Shown piece by piece: positions 1 through 8,574 of a stretch of 64,000 nucleotides of DNA. Source of the stretch: Planctomycetota bacterium (GTDB taxonomy: Bacteria > Planctomycetota > UBA1135 > GCA-002686595); NCBI GenBank assembly GCA_029259595.1, contig JAJDEW010000045.1, positions 62,001 through 126,000 of the forward strand, read 5' to 3'. A model generated the notes under the pieces. It saw nothing but the letters and a program-made list of their open reading frames with translations. It was not told where the DNA came from and did not search any database. Numbering within the stretch: the first letter of the stretch is position 1; each line of letters opens with the position of its first letter. Both the position numbers and the translations under genes were made by a program.

Positions 1-350
1 TCCGCCGCCATCGTCAGGTCCAGGTCGTGGTCCAGGAACTGCCCCCACTGCCAGAAGAAGTCGGTGACGGCCTCGGGCGCGGGCACCGATCCTGACTGGG
101 CGCAGATCGCGTTGCTGATCGCGCGAGCACCGGGCCGGTCCGTGCCGGCGGGCGTCGAAGAACCGTCGCCGTAGTCCTCGGGCATGAGGCGCTTGAGCAT
201 CGTGTCCGCCGCCCCCATCGCGAGGTGGGAGAGGTTGTTGTTCGTCCCGTCGATGGTGCGGAACTCGAGCCCCTGAGCAGCGATCGAGGAGGAGAGGCCG
301 GCAGCCGCGAGGAGGGCGACCGGGCGGAAGAGAGGTGTGTGTCGAATCAT
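1..350 (-). CDS. Animal-type haem peroxidase, N-terminal part (runs off the window)
   Basis: The minus-strand frame opens with ATG at 350 and continues past base 1, so only about 116 residues are visible. It starts with a Sec-type signal (MIRHTPLFRPVALLAAAGLS, then SSIAAQ). The mature part begins FRTIDGTNNN and includes RAISNAICAQ and WQWGQFLDHDLDLT. The last motif is the hallmark of the animal peroxidase (peroxidasin/myeloperoxidase) superfamily: the Gln, the haem-linking Asp and the distal His of QFLDHD are all present. In this family the enzyme uses H2O2 to oxidise halides or organic substrates outside the cytoplasm. The gene is separated by 115 bp from punA, which is transcribed in the same direction. 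The family call is strong; substrate and total length cannot be seen. Confidence 0.85.
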   Translation of the reverse strand, partial: MIRHTPLFRPVALLAAAGLSSSIAAQGLEFRTIDGTNNNLSHLAMGAADTMLKRLMPEDYGDGSSTPAGTDRPGARAISNAICAQSGSVPAPEAVTDFFWQWGQFLDHDLDLTMAA

Positions 351-465
351 GGGCCCGGCCCTCACATGGCTCGGACGGTGCTGGAACGAGGAGAGTCCCT
401 GCCCTGGTGCCTTCCGCGCAGCCGTTTCCGTGCGAAAAGCCCCCTGGAGCGGGTTGTACCGAATC

Positions 466-1308
466 TTACCCTGTCCGGTCGCCGTCGGGCGCGCGCCTCG
501 GATCCGGCGCGCTCTCGACGAGGCTTCGGAGCAGCTCGGCGAGCTGGCGGCTGGCGCTGCGCCCCGCTGCGAGCACGTCCTCGTGGTCGAGGGGACCGGT
601 CCCGATCCCCGCGGCCGGATTGGTGAGGCACGAGAGGCCGAGCACCGCCAGCCCGGCGGCGGCCCCCGCCTGAGCCTCCTGGACCGTGCTCATCCCCACC
701 GCGTCCGCACCGAGTCGCCCCAGGGCCCGGATCTCGGCCGGCGTCTCGTAGGACGGCCCGCCGAGGCCGGCGTAGACGCCGCGCACGAGCGGGATCCCGA
801 GCCGCTCCGCCGTACGGTCCAGGGCCGCTCCCAGCTCCGGGTCGTACACGCGCCCCCGGACAGCACCCACGCGCGGAAGCGCGCCGACACCCTGGAGGTT
901 CAGGTGGTCCTCGATCCGCATCAGAGTCCCCGGCGCATGGTCGCCCAGCGCGCCGGCTGCATTCGTGAGCACCAGTCGACCGATTCCGAGCGCCGCCATG
1001 GCCCGCACGACGCGCGTGACCTCCAACGGGTGCCGGCCCTCGTACAGATGCACGCGCCCCTGTTGGACGAGCACCCTTCTCCCTGCCACCGATCCCAGGA
1101 GGAGCCGTCCGGCGTGACCGGGAACCGTGCTGACGGGACACCCGGGGAGTTCGTCCTGGGGCAACACGAGCGAGTCTGTGGCGTCGACGAAGGCCGCGAT
1201 GCCCGAGCCCAGCACCAAGCCCCACTCCGCCGCGTCGGCGCCATGGGCACGCAGCGCCGCCGTCAGGCGCGCGAGCTCGTCGGCGTCGTGCTCGAGAACA
1301 GCGCTCAC
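466..1308 (-). CDS. punA: Purine nucleoside phosphorylase
   Basis: This 280-residue protein would cleave inosine and guanosine (and deoxy forms) with phosphate to base plus (deoxy)ribose-1-phosphate. Family landmarks appear in order: LGSGIAAF near residue 33, the GHAG phosphate loop, RVHLYEG, TNAAGAL, GGPSYETPAEIR, and the long block from GADAVGMSTVQEA to SCLTNPAAGIG with the base-binding Glu and Asn. Length is normal for the trimeric PNP family. The GTG start at 1306-1308 is chosen because it overlaps the nupC stop as GTGA, the coupling used throughout this operon. It is the last gene of cytochrome-deoB-nupC-punA, and with DeoB it would feed pentose phosphate into central metabolism. Confidence 0.93.
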   Translation of the reverse strand: MSAVLEHDADELARLTAALRAHGADAAEWGLVLGSGIAAFVDATDSLVLPQDELPGCPVSTVPGHAGRLLLGSVAGRRVLVQQGRVHLYEGRHPLEVTRVVRAMAALGIGRLVLTNAAGALGDHAPGTLMRIEDHLNLQGVGALPRVGAVRGRVYDPELGAALDRTAERLGIPLVRGVYAGLGGPSYETPAEIRALGRLGADAVGMSTVQEAQAGAAAGLAVLGLSCLTNPAAGIGTGPLDHEDVLAAGRSASRQLAELLRSLVESAPDPRRAPDGDRTG

Positions 1309-2581
1309 AGAAACACCCCCGCGATGGTCGCCGTCAGCCACGAGGCGAAGGCGCCGCCCAGCATGGCGCGCGGCGCCAAGCGGGCGAGGTCCGCCCGGCG
1401 CTCGGGCGCGAGCGGTCCGATGCCGCCGAGCTGGATGCCGATGCTCGCGAAGTTCGCGAAGCCGCAGAGCGCGTAGGCCGCCATCGCGGCGCTGCGGCGG
1501 TGTTCGAAGACCGGGCCGTCCGTTTCCACCGTTCCCGCGAAGGCCGCGAGCTCCTGGAAGCCGACCAGCTCGTTGACCGCGATCTTCGTGCCGAGCAAGG
1601 ACCCGAAGAGCTGGCTGTCGTGCCAGCCTTCGACGCCCATCAACCAGGCTACGGGCGCGAACACGAAGCCGAAGAGGCGCGACAGCGACAGCTCGCCCTC
1701 GACGCCGAGGAGCTGCCCGAGCCATCCGATCGGGACGTCGACGAGGTTCACCAGGAACAGGAAGGCGATCAGCATCGCGACGACGTTGAGCGCGAGCTTC
1801 AGCCCTTCCGTCGTGCCGATCGCCGCCGCCTCGATCACGTTGTCCGCGCGGCGACTGAAGTCGAGCCGGGCCTGTGCACCGGTGGCCGACGTCTCCGTCT
1901 CCGGCACGAAGATCTTGGCCATCAGCAAGGCCGCCGGCGCGGACATGACCGAGGCCGTCAAGAGATGCGGCCCGAGCTCGGGACCGATGAAGCCCATGTA
2001 GACCGCAAGCACGGTCCCCGCGATCGTCGCGAATCCTCCCGTCATCATCGCGTTGAGCTCGGACGTCGTCATCTTCGCGATGTAGGGGCGCACGACGAGC
2101 GGCGCCTCGGTCATGCCGACGAAGACGTTGGCTCCCATGGACAGGGACTCGGCGCCCGACACGCCCATCGTCTTCGACAGCAGCCGCGCGATGCCCCAGA
2201 TCAGGACCTGGAGCACGCCGAGGTGATAGAGCACCGACATCAAGGCGGCGAAGGCGATCAGGAGCGGCAGCCCGACGCCAGCGAAGGCGAAGACGAAGCC
2301 GTACTGGGGGCCGAAGGCTTCGGAGAGACGCTCGGGCGACGACAGCGGGCCGAAGACGAGGAACGTACCCGGCACGTTCAGTGCGGCGAGGCCGCGGTAG
2401 CCCTCGCCCAGGAACTCGAAGAAGGCGCGCCCCCCGTCGGTGCCCAGGATCACGCCTGCGAACACGAGCTGCAGCACGAGTCCCAAGCCCACGATGCGCC
2501 ACGGGAAGCGCTTGCGAGCGGTCGAGCAGAGCCAGGCGACCGCGCAAAGGAAGGCGATGCCCAGGAGCGCGCGCAGGATCG

Positions 2582-2585
<4 letters not shown>
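1305..2585 (-). CDS. nupC: CNT-family nucleoside transporter
   Basis: The 426-residue inner-membrane protein carries about ten hydrophobic segments and the signature motifs of concentrative nucleoside transporters: GANVFVGMTEAPLVVRPY around residues 152-169 and TKIAVNELVGF in the C-terminal half. These helical-hairpin and core motifs bind the nucleoside and the driving cation. The start overlaps the deoB stop as ATGA and its stop overlaps the punA start as GTGA. Context fits import of nucleosides for phosphorolysis by PunA and isomerisation of the released sugar phosphate by DeoB. Which nucleosides and which ion it uses cannot be read from sequence. Confidence 0.93.
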
Positions 2586-3783
<1,198 letters not shown>

Positions 3784-3787
<4 letters not shown>

Positions 3788-4242
3788 TGCGGGATCGGCA
3801 GCGCCCCCAGCGGACGGAAGGCAGCGTGGCAGTCCTCGCAGGCCGCCCGCATCACGCGGTAGGACTGCAGCGTGGCGTCACGGTCGCCTCCGCCTGCCGT
3901 CGTCAACAGGTCGCCGAGCAGCACGCCGAAGCTCGCTCGCCGGGCCTCGAAGTCCGCGAGCGCCCCGTCGCCCCCCGGCATCGTCGGTCCGTTCGCAAAG
4001 CGCGCGAAGCCCGGGTCCCCCATCCACGTCTCGATCTGGCGTCCGTGCTCGGCGAGCTCGGCCACAGCGCGGGAGGGGTCCTTGAGACCGGTGCGCAGCT
4101 CGCGGTCGTGGCGATCGATCTCGAGCATGACCATGCGCAGCGAGTAGCGCGGAGCGCGCTCGCCGCAGGACGGGACGAGGAAGGCGAGAGCGGTCAGAAG
4201 CAGCAGACCGCGGACGCGGAGACGGCGAAGACGACACACCAT
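3784..4242 (-). CDS. Cytochrome c556/c'-like lipoprotein
   Basis: A 152-residue exported protein. The N-terminus has a basic stretch, a hydrophobic core (RGLLLLTALAFLVPSC) and a plausible lipobox ending at Cys26. The single haem-binding motif CEDCH lies close to the C-terminus, preceded by an Ala-rich helix, which is the arrangement in four-helix-bundle cytochromes c' and c556. It is the first gene of the deoB-nupC-punA run and overlaps deoB by ATGA. What a membrane-anchored c-type cytochrome contributes to nucleoside salvage is unclear; the link may only be co-expression. A TAGACT hexamer lies 7 nt before the ATG, suggesting a leaderless transcript. Soluble cytochrome versus electron-transfer subunit cannot be decided. 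Confidence 0.7.
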
Positions 4243-4249
4243 GTCCGGG

Positions 4250-4255
4250 AGTCTA
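4250..4255 (-). promoter_or_regulatory. -10-like TAGACT of the cytochrome/deoB operon
   Basis: On the minus strand TAGACT is followed by 7 nt and then the ATG at 4242. No Shine-Dalgarno sequence fits in that space, so a leaderless transcript is likely. The same TAGACT-N7-start layout precedes the genes at 4564 and 30168. No convincing -35 is visible because hairpin element copy 1 begins 4 bp upstream. Confidence 0.5.
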
Positions 4256-4258
4256 GCT

Positions 4259-4425
4259 CTAGCAGCCTGATGGAAAAGTGCTTCGGATGCGATGCATGTG
4301 ACCGGGAGGCCCGGCGGGTGCGCGAGAACGCAGGCGAATCGGTCGATTCGGCCAGGCTTTCGTGTGCCGGCCGGACTTTCCGGACGCGTGCAGCGCGCCG
4401 GATGACTTTTTCATCAGGCTGCTAG
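4259..4425. mobile_element. Hairpin element copy 1 (MITE-like, 167 bp)
   Basis: A 167-bp non-coding element bounded by CTAG at both ends. The termini are inverted repeats, TAGCAGCCTGATGGAAAAGT against TAGCAGCCTGATGAAAAAGT (one mismatch in 20). The inverted symmetry continues imperfectly through the whole unit to a centre at CGAATCGGTCGATTCG (4335-4350), so the transcript or single strand would fold into one long hairpin. It differs from copy 2 at 7 positions by hand count. It sits between divergent genes. No transposase gene is in the window, so it would have to be moved in trans. The CTAG could be a 4-bp target duplication. Confidence 0.85.
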
Positions 4426-4550
4426 CCCGCCTCCATCGCAAGAGCGTGTGACCTTTCGGACCAACCGGCAGGCTTGGCCGGCCGCTCGCCGCCTGACAGC
4501 AAGGGCCGCGGATCCGACGAGGTCCGTTCTTCCCGCGACGGACGGGCCGG

Positions 4551-4556
4551 TAGACT
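4551..4556 (+). promoter_or_regulatory. -10-like TAGACT before the squalene-synthase-like gene
   Basis: TAGACT lies exactly 7 nt before the GTG at 4564, matching the spacing seen at 4250 and 30155. No ribosome-binding site is present, which supports GTG 4564 as a leaderless start. Confidence 0.45.
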
Positions 4557-4563
4557 CCGCGGC

Positions 4564-5475
4564 GTGCACGAGCTCCTGGAACCATCCGCGGAGAACACAG
4601 AGTCGCTCCGCGTCTGCGAGCGTTACCTGCGCCGCAGACTCGGACGCTGGCGGCACGTGCGGCTCTTGCTCTCGCGCACGGACCGGACGCGCTTCGTGAC
4701 GCTGATGGCCTGGCATCGGCTGGTCGACGAGCTCACGCGAACGGCGAGCGAGCTGGTCCTGCGCCGGGCGCTCGACGCGCTCGAGGGCGAGCTCGCGGCT
4801 GTCGAACGCCGGGCGGCGGTGACGCCGATCGGGCGCCTGCTGGATCCGCTGATCCACCGGCACGGGCTCGAGCTCGAGCTCTTGCGCCGTCCGCTGCGCG
4901 AAGCGCGACGGCTCGTGGACGTGCACGCCTTCTCGACCCGCGGCGAACTCCAGGGCTGCCTGCGCGAGCTGGCCCTGCCCGAGGGTCGCCTCTGGGTGCA
5001 GGCCTTCCTGGCCCCGAGCGAGCGCGCCTTCGCCCAGGCCGACGCCCTGGCCACGGGGATCCGGCTCGTTCGGTGGCTCGAAGAGCTCGCCCCCGACTTC
5101 GCGCGCGGACGCCTGTTCTTGCCGGTCGACGAACTGGCCGAACACGGCGTCGCCTGGACGGGCCTCGCGGCCAGGGCAGCGACCTCCGCCGCCGCACCCT
5201 TCGACACGCCCGGCTTTCGTGCGGCGGTCGCCTCCCAGGCGCGCTGGGCAGCCCGCGAGCTCGCCAAGGGCTGGCCCCTGTGCGCCGAGTCGGGTCCGTG
5301 GCGCGGGCGCCTGCTCGCCTTCACCCTGCGTTGGCAAGCGGCAGCGCTCGCGGCGCTCGCCGCGCGCGATCAAGACGTCTCGCGCGGATCGACGCCCGCG
5401 GGTTGGACCCGCTTCGCAGCCTGCGCTCTGGCGACGGCCGTCCTGCCGCGCGATCAGTCGTCGTGGCCGACGTAG
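4564..5475 (+). CDS. Squalene/phytoene synthase-like protein, active-site motifs degraded
   Basis: The 303-residue protein follows the layout of the all-helical squalene/phytoene synthase family, closest in outline to HpnC. The block FVTLMAWHRLVDELTR (about residues 44-59) aligns with the first substrate-binding motif (family form RTADDIADE). The block LVRWLEELAPDFARGRLFLP (near 173-192) aligns with the second (QDVxxD followed by GRxYLP). Key aspartates that bind Mg-diphosphate are missing: one Asp remains of the first motif, and the second reads EELAPD. It may be a catalytically dead or altered paralogue, a partner of another synthase, or a decaying gene. The reading frame is intact. The GTG start is chosen over an upstream in-frame start at 4474 because of the TAGACT box; its 3' end overlaps the convergent sulfatase gene by 22 bp. 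Confidence 0.6.
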   Translation: MHELLEPSAENTESLRVCERYLRRRLGRWRHVRLLLSRTDRTRFVTLMAWHRLVDELTRTASELVLRRALDALEGELAAVERRAAVTPIGRLLDPLIHRHGLELELLRRPLREARRLVDVHAFSTRGELQGCLRELALPEGRLWVQAFLAPSERAFAQADALATGIRLVRWLEELAPDFARGRLFLPVDELAEHGVAWTGLAARAATSAAAPFDTPGFRAAVASQARWAARELAKGWPLCAESGPWRGRLLAFTLRWQAAALAALAARDQDVSRGSTPAGWTRFAACALATAVLPRDQSSWPT

Positions 5476-7418
5476 CCGACGCGTCGCAACAGCTCCATCG
5501 TCGCCTCGCCCGCTGCGAATCCGCCCTTCGGTGCGCGAGCGCTCAGCTCCGCGACGCGGCGTTCGAGGAACGAACGCAAGCGTTCGATCTCCGCCTGGGC
5601 CGCCCCGGCCAGGTCGGACGTTTCCATCGGGTCGCTCGCGCCGTCGTAGAGCCGCACCTCGCCGCCGGCCGGCGGAACCGCGGCACCCCAGGGCGCCCCT
5701 TCCGGGCACCAGTGCAGAACGCGCTGACCGCTGCGCAGGCCGAGGATCGTTCGACCCGGCACACCGTTCCACCAGCCGTTCTCGGTCGAGAAGAGCACCG
5801 GATCGGGGTTCGGCGGCGGGGGCTTCGACAGATCCAAGGCGCCTTCGATGTACCCGGGGTCGACTCCTGCGAGCCGAGCGATCGTCGGCGCGATGTGGCG
5901 CGTCGAGACCGGAGCGCGCTCACGGCGGCCGACTTCGATGCCGGGACCGGCGAGCACGAGTGGCGCTCGGGTCAGCTCGGGATGCAGGCTCTGGCCGTGA
6001 TTCATGAGGCCGCGATCGAAGAGCTCTTCGCCGTGATCGTTCGTGAAGATCACGATCGTCTCGTCCGCGAGCTCGAGCTCGGCCAGAAGGTCGAGCACGC
6101 GACCGAACCAGCTGTCCCCCGACCAGACGCAGGCGTCGTAGAGGTCGCTGTAACCCCGCTGGTGTTCGGCGGAGACCACGTCTTCGGTGCGCAGCGCACC
6201 ATCCGGACCATGCCCCGCGCCATCGAGCAAGGCACGGCTGTCTTCGCCGTAGTGCTCGGCCAGCTCGGCCGCGACCGCGGGTGCCAGGCGCGCCTTGCCA
6301 TCCGGCAGAGCCACGTAGGGGGCATGGGGCTCGACGAGGTGCAGGTAGAGGAAGAAGCGCGTGTCACCGCGCGCGCGCAACCAGGCCTCGATGCCGTCGA
6401 AGAACTCGCCCGTCTTGCGAAACGACTCGGCCGAGTCGAAGTCTTCGAAGCCCTGGCCGAAGTTGCGCAACGGCGAGACCAGGGGATTGCCGGACCAGGC
6501 CGCTGTCGTGAAACCGGCCCGTTGCAGGGATTCGGCCACGGTCGTGAGCTCGGAAGAGAGGTAGCACGACCCCTTGTCGAGCACGCCGTGCTCCTGGGGC
6601 TGTAGCCCCGTCAGCAGCGAGGCCGTGGCGGGCCACGTCCAGCTCGAGGTCGACCAGGCGCTCTCGTAGAGCGTTCCGCGCGCGGCCAGCTCCGCGAGCC
6701 GGGGCGAGGTCGGGCGACCGTAGCCATAGGCCGACAGGCGGTCGACGCGTAGCGTGTCCATGACGACCAGGACCACGTTCGGGGCGGAGGCGGACGAGCG
6801 TGTGCGCGCGCGCTCGTAGGCGCGTTCGAGACCGAGCCCTCCGAAGCCGGCGAACAGGGGCACGGGCGGTACGAAGCGTGCTCCGTCCAGATCGATTCCG
6901 AAGGTTCGCAGGGTGACGACGTCCCCCGGGCGCAGCGCCAGCCCCGCCTCGCCGCCGACGTCGATCCACGAGGTTCCCACCGGCTCGCCGACGACCTTCT
7001 CGAGACGGACGCGAGCGTCGAACACGGACGCGTCGTTCACCAACACCTCGAACTCGACGTCGATGTGCGGATGCCCCGCGGACACGTACTTCAGGCTCGA
7101 AATGTCGATGCCGGCCCGCGCACGCAGGGTCGCCGGCACGTCGGGACCCTGGACGGTGAAGCGCACCTCCGCCGGCGGCGCCAGGATCAGCGACGGCATG
7201 CCGGCACCGTCACGGCTGAAGTGGATCGCAGGGCTGATCACACCGACCTCAGGCGGTGCATCGTCTCTGGCCGACCGCGTCTCCCAGAACACCGGACCCT
7301 GGAGCAGCTCGCGCGTCACGTCCCGAATCCGGATCGGTTCGCCGGGCGGCGGCTCGGTGCAGGCGGCCGCGAGCACGAGCCCGAAGGCCCCGACCCGTCG
7401 AAGGAGTGCGGTGGACAT
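5454..7418 (-). CDS. Sulfatase-superfamily lipoprotein (alkaline phosphatase fold)
   Basis: The 654-residue protein starts at ATG 7418, which places a lipobox (LVLAAAC) at Cys20; an upstream in-frame ATG would put 12 extra residues before the signal. Residues about 30-200 form an uncharacterised beta-rich region. The sulfatase domain begins at NVVLVVMDTLRVDRLSAYGY. The nucleophile region reads SSWTWPATASLLTG, so Thr stands where type I sulfatases have the formylglycine-forming Cys or Ser. Metal ligands are visible at MDTLR and FTNDHGEELFDRG. Thr nucleophiles occur in phosphodiesterase or phosphoglycerol-transferase-like branches, so sulfatase activity should not be assumed. It probably acts on an outer-surface sugar or lipid. 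The gene ends convergently on the synthase-like gene. Confidence 0.8.
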   Translation of the reverse strand: MSTALLRRVGAFGLVLAAACTEPPPGEPIRIRDVTRELLQGPVFWETRSARDDAPPEVGVISPAIHFSRDGAGMPSLILAPPAEVRFTVQGPDVPATLRARAGIDISSLKYVSAGHPHIDVEFEVLVNDASVFDARVRLEKVVGEPVGTSWIDVGGEAGLALRPGDVVTLRTFGIDLDGARFVPPVPLFAGFGGLGLERAYERARTRSSASAPNVVLVVMDTLRVDRLSAYGYGRPTSPRLAELAARGTLYESAWSTSSWTWPATASLLTGLQPQEHGVLDKGSCYLSSELTTVAESLQRAGFTTAAWSGNPLVSPLRNFGQGFEDFDSAESFRKTGEFFDGIEAWLRARGDTRFFLYLHLVEPHAPYVALPDGKARLAPAVAAELAEHYGEDSRALLDGAGHGPDGALRTEDVVSAEHQRGYSDLYDACVWSGDSWFGRVLDLLAELELADETIVIFTNDHGEELFDRGLMNHGQSLHPELTRAPLVLAGPGIEVGRRERAPVSTRHIAPTIARLAGVDPGYIEGALDLSKPPPPNPDPVLFSTENGWWNGVPGRTILGLRSGQRVLHWCPEGAPWGAAVPPAGGEVRLYDGASDPMETSDLAGAAQAEIERLRSFLERRVAELSARAPKGGFAAGEATMELLRRVGYVGHDD

Positions 7419-7585
7419 GCAAAGATCCCAACCGATCCCCGGACGTCTTTCCACCGCTCACCCGGACCGCTTCCGGTTCGAGACGTTGCTCGACCCTGGT
7501 GTTCTCGCGTCCTGCGGATCGAGAGTCGTACGTCACCACACGACCCGACCGGCCGACTTCGTCGGCCTCGGACGGAGGCATCCGG

Positions 7586-7987
7586 TCAGCGATCGATGGC
7601 CTGGGACACGGCCCAGCGCAGGTCGGTCACGGCCGGGGGTCGCTGCAGGACGGTGTAGACGAAGTAGCGTTCGACCAGGACGTCGGTCGCATCCTCCGAG
7701 CCGCGGATCAGGATCGTAGGGGTGTTGCGCAGGACGGGGTCGCGGGCGAGCTCCCCGAGGAACCAGTTCGGATCGACGTTCTCCAACCCGAGATCGAGCA
7801 GGACGACATCGGCTCCGAAGGTGCGAGCCATCTCCAGCGCACTCGCCCCTTCCCGTGCCGTGAACAGGCCGTACCCACGCCCGAGTGCGGACTTGATGAC
7901 GCCCTGGAGCGCGGCATCGTCCCCGAGCGCGAGGACGGTCTTCTGGGCGGCTCGGGAATCGCCCTCGTGGAGCTCTGTCCTTCTCAT
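7586..7987 (-). CDS. Response-regulator receiver protein, second of a pair
   Basis: A stand-alone receiver of 133 residues. The phosphoacceptor site is intact in ADVVLLDLGLENVD, and ILIRGS supplies the Thr/Ser switch position. The usual Lys near the end of beta-5 appears lost: the segment reads FVYTVLQRPPAV where families show a KP motif. The ATG overlaps the upstream receiver gene stop by ATGA. No histidine kinase or output domain is adjacent, so its partner lies elsewhere. The spacing to the sulfatase gene (167 bp) suggests separate units. Confidence 0.75.
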   Translation of the reverse strand: MRRTELHEGDSRAAQKTVLALGDDAALQGVIKSALGRGYGLFTAREGASALEMARTFGADVVLLDLGLENVDPNWFLGELARDPVLRNTPTILIRGSEDATDVLVERYFVYTVLQRPPAVTDLRWAVSQAIDR

Positions 7988-8424
7988 CCGACGCGGCCTC
8001 CGACCGGTTCCCGGGGCGCGTCCACGGCCCTCGGCAGCCGCAGGAAAGCGGTGCGGATGGCGTCGGCGAGACGCGCGGGCGAGAGTTCGCTCTTCGGGAG
8101 AGTGCCGTCGGCGCCGAGGCGGAGGCAGCGCCGCGCGAGCGCGGTGTCCCGCCGGCGCAAGGTCATCACGACGGGGGTCTCGTCGCCGGCCTCGCGCAGG
8201 CGACGCAGGATTTCGAGACCGAAACCGGCGCCATCGCCCCCACAGGCCAGAAGGAAGAGGTCCACGGGTCCCCGCGTGCGACGGTCGACGAGCCCTTCGG
8301 GGCCGCAAAGCCGCGAGTACGTGAGCTCGTAGGAGGGGATGCTCCGAAGGCTTCGCTCGATCAGGTAGGCGTAGCCGGGGTCGTCTTCGTGCAAGAAGAC
8401 CGAAAGATTCTGCGTCGCGTTCAT
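7984..8424 (-). CDS. Receiver-like protein lacking the phosphoacceptor Asp
   Basis: A 146-residue CheY-like fold. The ATG at 8424 is preceded by CCAGGAG, a good ribosome-binding site; an upstream in-frame ATG at 8502 lacks one. The N-terminal acidic pair is present (HEDDPGYAYLIERSL) and a Lys is retained in LPKSELSPARL. The beta-3 segment reads GPVDLFLLACGGDGAGFG, so the residue that should be the phosphorylated Asp is Ala or Cys. It is therefore probably a pseudo-receiver that signals without phosphorylation or titrates a partner. It is translationally coupled to the complete receiver gene downstream. Confidence 0.7.
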   Translation of the reverse strand: MNATQNLSVFLHEDDPGYAYLIERSLRSIPSYELTYSRLCGPEGLVDRRTRGPVDLFLLACGGDGAGFGLEILRRLREAGDETPVVMTLRRRDTALARRCLRLGADGTLPKSELSPARLADAIRTAFLRLPRAVDAPREPVGGRVG

Positions 8425-8539
8425 GGAGGCTCCTGGATTGCGGAAGCAACCCGGAAGGGTCACCCGTGAAATCGACCGGAGCCGGGCGTCGAATCGAGCC
8501 AATCAGCGTTTCCCGGGGCCCCGTTCGTGGGCCCTCCGG

Positions 8540-8568
8540 TGGACGGCTCGGCCAGAGCGAGCTAATTT
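8540..8568 (+). promoter_or_regulatory. Promoter of the EgtB-like/MNIO operon
   Basis: TGGACG (8540-8545), a 17-bp spacer and TAATTT (8563-8568) resemble a sigma-70 promoter. Only 6 nt separate the -10 from the ATG at 8575 and no Shine-Dalgarno is present, so the transcript should begin at or just before the start codon. Confidence 0.5.
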
Positions 8569-8574
8569 CGGCCC

